Assembly: GCA_964573885.1 (NCBI GenBank)
Contig: CAZNLL010000162.1
Location: 1-7,518, forward strand
Reading direction: 5' to 3'
DNA from: CAZNLL01 sp964573885
Lineage (GTDB): Bacteria; Desulfobacterota; DSM-4660; Desulfatiglandales; Desulfatiglandaceae
DNA: 7,518 bases
Shown: one piece after another, positions 1 to 5,699 of the stretch
Numbering within the stretch: the first letter of the stretch is position 1
Layout: each line of letters opens with the position of its first letter
The notes under the pieces: generated by a model
The model's input: the letters and a program-made list of their open reading frames with translations, nothing else
What the model was told of the DNA's origin: nothing
Database searches by the model: none
Made by a program: the position numbers and the translations under genes

Positions 1-122
1 TGATAACTGTAGGGTTATTCTAATGAGTATTTTATACGTCAGGGGCTGAGTGAACCCGCGAGGTTTAGGGAGAAGAAAGGAAAAGGACATTTTTTTTCGC
101 CGTTATTCTCGGGGGGTTCTTT

Positions 123-1049
123 ATGACAAAAAATTTGGACGCCGGGACAAATAAGATAAAGATCGGTGAAGTTCAAGAAGGCTATATCTCAGTGATTGGT
201 GGCAAAATATGGTATAAAGTGGTGGGGAAGCACAAACAGGGCACTCCCCTCCTGGTGGTACATGGGGGGCCGGGAGCAACACACGATTACCTTGAACCCA
301 TCGCGGAATTTGCCGATGAACGGCCGGTTGTTTTTTATGATCAACTTGGGTGCGGCAACTCTGATAAGCCTGAGGATACCTCCCTTTGGACCATAGATCG
401 CTTTGTTGATGAACTCCACCAGGTCCTGAAGACGCTCGGGTTGAAAAAGGTCCATCTCTTAGGACAATCGTGGGGGACCTCACTGGCGGTTGATTATGTT
501 CTTAGGAAAAACCCAGAAGGAATCGTGAGCCTGGTCCTTTCCGGCCCTTTGCTCAGCACTTCACGCTGGATTGAGGACCAGAAAGCCTATATCGATGAAC
601 TTCCGAAAAACCTCCGTAATACCATCCGGGAAAGCGAGGAGGCTGGAGAGTTCAGCTCACCACAGTATCAAGATGCCATGATGGCCTATTACAAAATCCA
701 TGTTTGTCGTCTCGACCTGTGGCCGGAGTGTCTGAACAGGTCTTTTAACACATTGAATTTTTCCATGTATGAATATATGTGGGGCCCCAGTGAATTCACG
801 GTAGCCGGATCCCTCAAAGACTATGAACGTGCAGACCGGCTCAAAGAAATTACAGTTCCTGTTTTATTTACCTGCGGATCTTATGATGAGGCATCCCCTG
901 CAACGACCAAATATTACCAGCAAAACCTTCCCGGATCTGATATCCATATTTTTGAAAATGCTTCACACGAGCATCATCTTGAAAAGCCCCAAGAGTATCT
1001 GCGGGTGGTTCGGGACTTTCTTCATGATGCAGAAAGAAAACAAAAATAG
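123..1049 (+). CDS. Proline iminopeptidase-family alpha/beta hydrolase (peptidase S33 type)
   Basis: A 308-residue protein with the full catalytic layout of the S33 proline iminopeptidase / tricorn-interacting factor F1 type. It has the oxyanion-loop motif HGGPG at residues 47-51, DQLGCGNS at 73-80, the nucleophile elbow GQSWG at 114-118 (Ser116), an acid in CGSYDEASP (Asp255) and a late histidine in NASHEHH (His282). Residues ~140-235 form the variable cap expected between the core strands. The family releases N-terminal proline or other small residues from short peptides, although some members act on other amides or esters, so the substrate is not certain. No signal peptide is visible, so the protein is probably cytoplasmic. 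Length is normal for the family. The ATG is preceded by a G-rich stretch (GGGGGG, about 6 nt upstream) that can serve as a modest ribosome binding site. The gene is on the opposite strand to everything else here and converges on the receiver-only gene, so it is probably unrelated to that system. Confidence 0.9.
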   Translation: MTKNLDAGTNKIKIGEVQEGYISVIGGKIWYKVVGKHKQGTPLLVVHGGPGATHDYLEPIAEFADERPVVFYDQLGCGNSDKPEDTSLWTIDRFVDELHQVLKTLGLKKVHLLGQSWGTSLAVDYVLRKNPEGIVSLVLSGPLLSTSRWIEDQKAYIDELPKNLRNTIRESEEAGEFSSPQYQDAMMAYYKIHVCRLDLWPECLNRSFNTLNFSMYEYMWGPSEFTVAGSLKDYERADRLKEITVPVLFTCGSYDEASPATTKYYQQNLPGSDIHIFENASHEHHLEKPQEYLRVVRDFLHDAERKQK

Positions 1050-1320
1050 GGGTATCATTTTGGCTCTATGAAACTGGGATCCGCCCCGAAGGGGTGGACC
1101 TGCGCCGAGCGAAGCGAAGGCAAAGAAACCGGATCATGACCTCCTTTAGGAATTTTAGCTCCTGAAAACCCGGGAGGGGTATTTTGAGACCGCTCGAAAA
1201 GCACGGCCTGGTGACTGAAAGACCCCTTGATTACAGTTCACAAGGAATTGCTTCGCAAGTTTCCTCAAGTGGCGGTATCATTGACGGCGTTCTGTGGATA
1301 AGGGGCGGAATGGCATGCTC
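1050..1320. other. Convergent intergenic region, no convincing gene
   Basis: These 271 bp separate the hydrolase stop from the stop of the receiver-only regulator on the other strand. The region should hold termination signals for both, but no hairpin followed by a T-run is visible in either direction. It contains a GC-rich hairpin (1080-1098) and a short inverted repeat, GATCCG at 1078-1083 against CGGATC at 1130-1135. A minus-strand stretch resembling a strong Shine-Dalgarno (AAAGGAGG, 1147-1140) sits too close to an ATG to be a convincing start. A plus-strand TTG frame at 1184-1417 runs into the antisense of the receiver gene and has no recognisable protein features. Confidence 0.6.
1080..1098 (+). 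repeat. Short GC-rich inverted repeat / stem-loop after the hydrolase
   Basis: CCGCCCC, loop GAA, GGGGTGG at 1081-1097 gives a 7-bp stem with one G-U pair, extended to 8 bp by T1080-A1098. It lies about 30 nt after the hydrolase stop and folds better in the plus-strand transcript, because the minus-strand RNA would have an A-C mismatch instead of the G-U. No T-run follows, so it is not a standard intrinsic terminator. It could protect the mRNA 3' end, take part in factor-dependent termination, or be a remnant of a dispersed palindromic element. Confidence 0.45.
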
Positions 1321-1728
1321 TCAGGTTTCGGCTTTATCTCCCCTGCGGTGGGCTATGGCGCGTCTGACGCTTGAGACCAGGAGGCCCTGGTCCAGGGGTT
1401 TGGTCAGGAAGTCATAGGCCCCTTCCTTGATGCATTCAACGGCCACCCGGGTATCGCTCACAGCCGTAACAATGATCACGGGTATTTGAGGGTAGGTTTC
1501 AACCACCCGGCTTAGCAATACCCTGCCGTTTATATGGGGCATACAGAGGTCGAGCAGAAGGACCTCTGGTTCCTCTTTGGCAAGCATGGGCAGGACTTCG
1601 CGCGGGTCCTGGCAGGTGAGCACATTGGCGATGCCTCCCAAACGAAGCTCGGTGGAAAAAGCGGCGAGGACCCGGGCTTCGTCATCCACCAGCATGACTG
1701 GCCGCTCTTGATGGGCTGTGTTATTCAT
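1321..1728 (-). CDS. Receiver-only (CheY-like) response regulator
   Basis: This 135-residue protein is essentially a single receiver domain. It has the acidic pair in MLVDDE (Asp15-Asp16), the phospho-acceptor Asp60 in VLLLDL, Thr88 in IIVTA and Lys110 in TKP, so phosphorylation should be intact. It stops about 9 residues after the last receiver helix (AIAHR), with no output domain. The ATG at 1728 is chosen over an in-frame ATG at 1788 because GGGGAGGG (1745-1738) lies 9 nt upstream and because the downstream start aligns residue for residue with the NtrC-type regulator in this window. The start overlaps the end of the S26 gene by 8 nt (ATGAATAA), which implies translational coupling. Its sequence is about 71 % identical to the NtrC-type receiver over 120 positions. 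Inferred role: a phosphate sink, a competitor for the kinase, or a signalling adaptor. Longer initiation at 1788 is possible but less likely. Confidence 0.9.
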   Translation of the reverse strand: MNNTAHQERPVMLVDDEARVLAAFSTELRLGGIANVLTCQDPREVLPMLAKEEPEVLLLDLCMPHINGRVLLSRVVETYPQIPVIIVTAVSDTRVAVECIKEGAYDFLTKPLDQGLLVSSVRRAIAHRRGDKAET

Positions 1729-2215
1729 CGGGGAAAACCCTCCCCATGATTTGGTTTTTGGATATGATCCCGTAATCCAGGCTGTCAAAGGTGTTTTCCG
1801 GGTTATCGCCTGAAACGATCAGGGTTCCAGGGGGGACCCGGTGTCCATAGCGTTTGAGTTGTATGGCGAGGTTTTTACCGGATCCGGGGGCAATATCCCT
1901 GGTATCCTTGTAACCGGAGCCGTCCGGCGATGTTCCGGAAATGACGATCCTGTTGTTATTGATCTCCACCCTATCGGCTGAAAGGGCGATGATGCGTTTG
2001 ACCATGGGTCTTTTCCGGGTTGAAAATTTGATGGCCACCAGGTGGCCGCATTCAAAGGGGTGGGCCTGGTAGTAGGATGTATCCACCGCGACCCTCTGCC
2101 CGGGTCTTAAAGTGGGCAGCATGGAGGTGCCGCCCACCTTAAAGACCCTGTTTTCGGCACCAGCCTCAACCTGAAGCACCAGCAGGAGGCAGAATATATA
2201 CAAACAGGTCTTCAT
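1721..2215 (-). CDS. Small S26-family (signal peptidase I-like) serine protease
   Basis: This 164-residue protein carries the signal peptidase I signatures. SMLPTL at 31-36 supplies the nucleophile Ser31, VKRIIAL at 72-78 supplies the general base Lys73, and the late box GDNPENTFDSLDYG lies at 136-149. The N-terminus (residues ~4-16, CLYIFCLLLVLQV) is one short hydrophobic segment followed by small residues (EAGAEN). It could be a single membrane anchor or a cleavable signal, placing the active site in the periplasm. Two departures from housekeeping LepB are visible: the usual Arg of the DSR triplet is Leu (DSL), and the PGD after the Lys box reads SAD. The protein is much shorter than typical Gram-negative LepB. 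The gene begins 3 nt after the stop of the collagen/beta-helix gene and overlaps the next gene by 8 nt. A dedicated maturation role for the neighbouring secreted protein is inference; a TraF-like specialised peptidase is an alternative. Confidence 0.88.
   Translation of the reverse strand: MKTCLYIFCLLLVLQVEAGAENRVFKVGGTSMLPTLRPGQRVAVDTSYYQAHPFECGHLVAIKFSTRKRPMVKRIIALSADRVEINNNRIVISGTSPDGSGYKDTRDIAPGSGKNLAIQLKRYGHRVPPGTLIVSGDNPENTFDSLDYGIISKNQIMGRVFPDE
1738..1745 (-). promoter_or_regulatory. Ribosome binding site deciding the receiver-only start
   Basis: GGGGAGGG on the minus strand, 9 nt before the ATG at 1728, lies inside the 3' end of the S26 peptidase gene. It supports the internal start rather than the in-frame ATG at 1788, and it fits coupled translation of the two overlapping genes. 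Confidence 0.6.
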
Positions 2216-2218
2216 GGG

Positions 2219-3976
2219 TTAATAGCTCACATTTCCGCCGCCATTATAGACACTATTTCCGGGCGGCACTTCACCGTAGAAACCGGCGTCACAGGTGAGG
2301 GCGCGGTTGTTGGCAATAAAGTTGCCGGGCTCTGCGAAATTAAAGCCAAACTGGGAATAGGTTACCAGGTTCTCTTCAAGGGCATTCCTGGAATGAAGTA
2401 TGACTATACCGTTTACCTGGTTATAGGTGAGTGTATTATTCTTTACAAGGCATACGGCACTTACCCTTATCCCGGCAGGCCAGTTTTCTCCAGAATAGTT
2501 ATTTTTGCTCAATATGTTGCCTATCACCTTACAGCCACTCAATGCCTCGATGCCGCAGAATTGGTTGCTGTAGACCGCGTTATTTCTCACGACGGAGCCC
2601 AGGTCGGCATAGATGCCGTGTTGTTGGTTACCTTGCGACGTGTTATTTGTCACTGTGCAGCCTTCAGATACACGGATGCCGCTCTCTGTGTTAAGGGACA
2701 CCGAGTTGTTTGCCACCGTACAGCCGTGGCTGGTTCGAATGCCATATGAACCATTTTGCCGGACGGCGTTGTTTATCACCGTAGAGCCATCTCCCACCTG
2801 GATGCCTGTGTCTCCGTTGCCGACGGACGTGTTGTTTAACACTGTAGCACCACTTGGCGTCCAGATGCCGTACCCTCCATTTCCGATTGCCGTGCATCCC
2901 TTGATGAGACTGTTTTCGCCGGCCTTAATTCCATAAGAGGTATTACTGATTACTCTTACCTGCATACAGCGCAGGTCGTTCATAGTGTCACTGGTTGCGA
3001 TACCGTTGCCGAAGCCCTGAACTACACCGTTAAGAATCTCAACACCTCGAGTAGTAATGTAAATGCCATTGCCGGTACCACTTCCACCAATGCCACTAAG
3101 GGTAAACCCCATGAGGTCGATGGTGACATTGGGCGCAAAGACAGTGATGCCGTCGCCTGGTGACGCTAAATTACCGGTCAGGTAATATGACCCTGTTTGG
3201 GTGATCTCAAAGGGTACTTCAGAAATAGGGATTCGTGGTTCATCGCCTGCGGCGTCTATGATCTCGTTCGCCTCCATGCCGTCCAGACGGTCTGCGTCAA
3301 GCTGGGATCCCGTCCCGTCCACTTGGATCAGCTTTGCAAGCACCTGCTCCGGGGTATCCGGGGACCCGTCCTCCCCTGGAGGTCCCTGGGGCCCTTGCTC
3401 CCCTTGCGGACCCTGAGGACCCTGGGGTCCGGTTGCTCCTTCCGGGCCCTGGAGGCCCTGAGGCCCGGTTTCACCTTGAGGCCCTTGTGGGCCTTCTGGT
3501 CCCTGGGGACCGGGCAACCCGGCGATCCCTTGAGGTCCTGGATCCCCCTTGTCTCCCTTCTCACCTTGGGGTCCCTGGGGGCCGACCGCCCCGATGGTCA
3601 AGCCCATGGCCGCGTTTTTCCAGAAAAATACTCTAACGAAACCATTAGTGGATAACTCGAGAAGAAATGTCCCTTCTTCGATATCCTCCCACAGGCTTGC
3701 CACAACCATGCTGCTTGTGGAATAGGTGATTTCTAAATCAATGTCATCCAGTTTGACCTGGGGCGATTCCCCAAAGTTTTTGCCGTAGATGTATAGGTAA
3801 TGGTTTTCCAGATCCACCACGGCATGGGTGATCTTGACCGGTTTATCAAGGTCGCATTCATCCTGACCCGAAGTGACTTTGCCCGGTCTCTCCAACAGGG
3901 GTTTTGCCTGGACCAGGCCGGTTGAAAAAACCACTAAAAAGAAAAAGGCCATAAAAAGGATTACCGGTTTCTTCAT
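2219..3976 (-). CDS. Secreted collagen-like / right-handed beta-helix protein
   Basis: A 585-residue exported protein. Residues 1-24 are a Sec signal peptide (MKK, hydrophobic core, VQA before KP). Residues ~47-128 look like a small beta-sandwich of IPT/TIG type. Residues 129-206 are 26 uninterrupted Gly-X-Y triplets rich in GPQ. Residues 219-233 hold the linker VDGTGSQLDADRLDG. From ~251 the chain enters a parallel beta-helix (SYYLTGNL, NVTIDLMGFTLSG). From 349 to ~565 each rung starts with Gly plus a hydrophobic residue at an exact 21-residue spacing, with one 27-residue rung. A column of Asn at rung position +12 resembles the internal Asn ladder of pectate-lyase-like folds. No polysaccharide-lyase active site, lipobox, LPXTG or other C-terminal sorting signal was seen. 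The ATG at 3976 is chosen for its ideal Shine-Dalgarno; an in-frame ATG at 4021 would only add 15 residues ahead of the signal peptide. It lies downstream of a sigma-54 promoter. Surface, matrix or binding function is inferred; the ligand is unknown. Confidence 0.9.
   Translation of the reverse strand: MKKPVILFMAFFFLVVFSTGLVQAKPLLERPGKVTSGQDECDLDKPVKITHAVVDLENHYLYIYGKNFGESPQVKLDDIDLEITYSTSSMVVASLWEDIEEGTFLLELSTNGFVRVFFWKNAAMGLTIGAVGPQGPQGEKGDKGDPGPQGIAGLPGPQGPEGPQGPQGETGPQGLQGPEGATGPQGPQGPQGEQGPQGPPGEDGSPDTPEQVLAKLIQVDGTGSQLDADRLDGMEANEIIDAAGDEPRIPISEVPFEITQTGSYYLTGNLASPGDGITVFAPNVTIDLMGFTLSGIGGSGTGNGIYITTRGVEILNGVVQGFGNGIATSDTMNDLRCMQVRVISNTSYGIKAGENSLIKGCTAIGNGGYGIWTPSGATVLNNTSVGNGDTGIQVGDGSTVINNAVRQNGSYGIRTSHGCTVANNSVSLNTESGIRVSEGCTVTNNTSQGNQQHGIYADLGSVVRNNAVYSNQFCGIEALSGCKVIGNILSKNNYSGENWPAGIRVSAVCLVKNNTLTYNQVNGIVILHSRNALEENLVTYSQFGFNFAEPGNFIANNRALTCDAGFYGEVPPGNSVYNGGGNVSY
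2285..2932 (-). repeat. Degenerate 63-bp tandem repeats encoding beta-helix rungs
   Basis: Ten consecutive coding units begin with a Gly-hydrophobic pair at codons starting at 2932, 2869, 2806, 2743, 2680, 2617, 2554, 2473, 2410 and 2347, with the next Gly at 2284. Nine of the ten intervals are exactly 63 nt; the 2554-2473 interval is 81 nt. Similarity persists at the DNA level, where the plus-strand segment around gttgttt, caccgta and gatgcc recurs in the 2560-2860 part. This points to growth by internal duplication. Confidence 0.85.
3359..3592 (-). repeat. Collagen-like Gly-X-Y coding repeat (26 triplets)
   Basis: Uninterrupted Gly-X-Y triplets run from GAV to GSP, dominated by GPQ, with an early charged patch GEKGDKGDP and later GEQ, GPP and GED. 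The nucleotide sequence is correspondingly a degenerate 9-bp-scale repeat (ggaccctggggcc-like on the plus strand). Bacterial collagen-like stretches of this kind can form triple helices without hydroxyproline, so the protein may be a trimer with a stalk of about 78 residues. Oligomeric state is inference. Confidence 0.9.
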
Positions 3977-3981
3977 GGAGC

Positions 3982-3990
3982 ACCTCCTTT
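3982..3990 (-). promoter_or_regulatory. Strong ribosome binding site of the collagen/beta-helix gene
   Basis: AAAGGAGGT on the minus strand is a near-perfect anti-16S match, with 6 nt between GGAGG and the ATG at 3976. It fixes the start at 3976 rather than the upstream in-frame ATG at 4021, which lacks any comparable signal. Confidence 0.85.
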
Positions 3991-4071
3991 GAGGGATAAA
4001 AGGTTTGAACCCAAAAACCATGAACGATGTGTGTTATAGCCGTGGATATGAATCACTTGACGGTCCTATAA

Positions 4072-4087
4072 GGCAATTCCTGTGCCG
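4072..4087 (-). promoter_or_regulatory. Sigma-54 (-24/-12) promoter for the collagen/beta-helix operon
   Basis: The minus strand reads CGGCACAGGAATTGCC. Against the sigma-54 consensus TGGCAC-N5-TTGC it matches all positions but the first T, has exact spacing, and keeps the invariant GG (4086-4085) and GC (4074-4073). The predicted transcript start is about 12 nt beyond the GC, near 4061, giving a leader of about 85 nt to the ATG at 3976. The gene immediately upstream encodes a sigma-54 activator, which strengthens the call. Start site and activity are inferred. Confidence 0.78.
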
Positions 4088-4233
4088 TTGGGAAAGAAAT
4101 CCTGAAATAAAACAAAATATCAAATAGTTATGGCTTTATAGGGCGGATGATAAGATATTCAGAGGGGTGCAACCCAGGCTGCGCCGGTTTTCTGTCGATT
4201 TCTAATATTCTAATTTATCACGGTTGGTTAGGT

Positions 4234-4269
4234 GGAATGGACAAAGGTTGCGGAATAGACAAAAGTTGC
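4234..4269. repeat. 18-bp tandem direct repeat, candidate activator binding sites
   Basis: GGAATGGACAAAGGTTGC (4234-4251) is followed without a gap by GGAATAGACAAAAGTTGC (4252-4269), with 16 of 18 positions identical. The pair lies 15 bp past the NtrC-type stop and roughly 150-180 bp upstream of the -24 element, a normal distance for a sigma-54 enhancer. Binding by the adjacent regulator is inferred from position only. Confidence 0.6.
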
Positions 4270-4283
4270 AGGGGTTTTGGGCG

Positions 4284-5699
4284 CTAGTGAATGTGGCGTT
4301 TCAGGCGCTTACTGAGGGCCTGGCGGGATATGCCCAGGAGATCGGCGGCCACGGAAAGATTTCCCTCGGAGCGCCTGAGGGCTTCCTCCACCAGGGCTTC
4401 TGTTGCCTGAAGCAGGGACGGCAGTATTTCAAAATCCGAAAAAAGGGGGTTTCCAGGCTGGTCCTGCCCGGGAATGGCGGGAGAAAAAGAGGCGATTTCC
4501 GTGATCTTTGACCTGAAGGAGGCCAGGGATAGGACCCCGGACTCATGGGTGCTCACCGCATCGAAGACCATGGCCTGGAGTTCGCGGATATTGCCCGGGA
4601 AGTGATAGGCTGCGAGAAGCTGGGACAGTTCTTTGGGCGCGGTGGGTGTCTTCTTGTCCAGGGAAAGGGAAGCCTCTTTGAGAAAATGATCAATCAGGGA
4701 GGGCAGGTCATCCATCCGTTCCCTGAGCGGGGGCAGGCGTACATGATGGGTCTGGAGACGATAAAACAGGTCGCGTCGGAATCGGTCCTTTTTGCAGTCC
4801 TCAAGGAGGGCATGATGGGTGGCCACGATCACGCGGGCATCCGTCTTTTCCGGGATATCCTGACCAAGGGGGAAGAATTCCCTGTCCTGGAGCAGGTTGA
4901 GGAGTTTTACCTGGGAGGCCTGGCTGAGGTCACCGATCTCATCCAGGAAGAGGGTCCCGCCCGCGGCCTTGACCACCAGACCGGAACGGGCCTCCTCCGC
5001 GCCGGTGTAAGCGCCTCTGGCATGTCCGAACAGGGTGTCTGAAAACATGGTGTCGTCCAGGCCCGCCACGTTCACCTTTACAAAGTCTCCGCTGCAGCCG
5101 CTCACCCGGTGTGCAGCCCTGGCGATGAGTTCCTTGCCAACCCCTGTTTCGCCGGTGACCAGCAGCGGCTGGGTGCTCCCGGCAATGGCCTCGATATATT
5201 GAAAAATGGAAAACATGGTCTTGTTGCGGGTGATGATTTCCGAAAAGGCCTCAGGGTGGTCGAGCCTGCCCGTCATGACCCGTTCTTTCAGGGAAGAGAG
5301 CTCGCGCTGCATCTCCCGGTGGGCGATGGCGCGTCTCACGCTGGTCACAAGGCGCCCGTCTTCCATGGGTTTGGGCAGGTAGTCATAGGCGCCGCTTTTT
5401 ATGCACTCCACGGCCGTACTTATATCACTGACGGCCGTGACAATAATGACCGGCAGTTGGGGGCTGACCCCGAGCACTTCCGGCAGGAGGTCCTTTCCGT
5501 GCACATGGGGCATGATAAGGTCCAGGAGCAGGACCTCGGGATCGTGCTCTTCGAGCAGGGAAAGGGCCTCCCTGGGGTCCTGGCAGGTGACCACGTTGGT
5601 GATGCCCCCCAGACGGAGTTCCGTTGAAAAGGCCATAAGCACCTGGGGCTCGTCGTCCACCAGCATTACCGGACGGAGGGGGTAACCGCCTTTAACCAT
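4284..5699 (-). CDS. NtrC-family sigma-54-dependent response regulator
   Basis: A 471-residue activator with the standard three-domain order. The receiver (residues 9-~128) has Asp15-Asp16, phospho-acceptor Asp60, Thr88 and Lys110. The AAA+ domain (~153-400) has Walker A GETGVGKE at 183-190, the sigma-54-contacting loop GAYTGA at 229-234 (a Tyr variant of GAFTGA), Walker B GGTLFLDEIG at 247-256, the arginine-finger region RFRRDLFYRL at 306-315 and sensor II GNIREL at 369-374. The C-terminus (~435-471) is a Fis-type helix-turn-helix (AADLLGISRQALSKRLKRH). Phosphorylation should drive oligomerisation, ATP hydrolysis and open-complex formation by sigma-54 RNA polymerase. The ATG overlaps the kinase stop by 8 nt (ATGGTTAA), so kinase and regulator are a cognate, co-translated pair. 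The likely target is the sigma-54 promoter at 4087-4072, immediately downstream; other genomic targets cannot be excluded. No missing key residue was found. Confidence 0.96.
   Translation of the reverse strand: MVKGGYPLRPVMLVDDEPQVLMAFSTELRLGGITNVVTCQDPREALSLLEEHDPEVLLLDLIMPHVHGKDLLPEVLGVSPQLPVIIVTAVSDISTAVECIKSGAYDYLPKPMEDGRLVTSVRRAIAHREMQRELSSLKERVMTGRLDHPEAFSEIITRNKTMFSIFQYIEAIAGSTQPLLVTGETGVGKELIARAAHRVSGCSGDFVKVNVAGLDDTMFSDTLFGHARGAYTGAEEARSGLVVKAAGGTLFLDEIGDLSQASQVKLLNLLQDREFFPLGQDIPEKTDARVIVATHHALLEDCKKDRFRRDLFYRLQTHHVRLPPLRERMDDLPSLIDHFLKEASLSLDKKTPTAPKELSQLLAAYHFPGNIRELQAMVFDAVSTHESGVLSLASFRSKITEIASFSPAIPGQDQPGNPLFSDFEILPSLLQATEALVEEALRRSEGNLSVAADLLGISRQALSKRLKRHIH

Larger units (their letters stand above)
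3977..4283 (-). promoter_or_regulatory. Regulatory intergenic region between NtrC-type gene and its presumed target
   Basis: These 307 bp contain, in the direction of transcription, an 18-bp tandem direct repeat (4269-4234), an imperfect inverted repeat (4185-4166), an AT-rich stretch (~4140-4090), a sigma-54 -24/-12 element (4087-4072), a leader of roughly 85 nt and the strong Shine-Dalgarno. No open frame of note is present. The order repeat, AT-rich spacer, sigma-54 promoter matches the usual enhancer, DNA-bend and promoter arrangement used by NtrC-type activators. Confidence 0.7.

Noticed and set aside
1..122. Promoter for the hydrolase
   Set aside because: The stretch is partly AT-rich (TATTTTATAC near 28-38), but no -35/-10 pair with good spacing and no sigma-54 element could be defended, so none is annotated.
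1066..1137. Minus-strand 23-residue frame preceded by AAAGGAGG
   Set aside because: The Shine-Dalgarno-like core is only 2 nt from the ATG, too close for normal initiation, and the frame is made of the GC-rich hairpin sequence.
1184..1417. Plus-strand TTG-start frame of 77 residues with a purine-rich stretch (GGGAGGGG) upstream
   Set aside because: About 100 nt of it is antisense to the well-supported receiver-only gene, and the product has no recognisable domain or composition of a real protein.
2285..2932. Regular ~63-bp repeats considered as a CRISPR-like array
   Set aside because: The repeats are in frame, degenerate and encode beta-helix rungs. There are no identical repeats with unique spacers and no cas genes.
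3197..3655. Plus-strand Pro/Leu/Gly-rich frames opposite the collagen stretch
   Set aside because: Low-complexity frames are expected from the antisense of Gly-X-Y codons; there is no start signal or domain.
4166..4185. Imperfect inverted repeat GGTGCAACC / GGCTGCGCC as a terminator for the NtrC-type gene
   Set aside because: The stem has a mismatch and a G-U pair, and no T-run follows on the minus strand; only a weak TTTT follows on the plus strand, where no gene ends. It could still be an operator.
4545..5627. Two plus-strand frames (4545-5042 and 5109-5627) opposite the NtrC-type gene
   Set aside because: They are shadows of a GC-rich conserved coding sequence with complete AAA+ and receiver motifs on the other strand.
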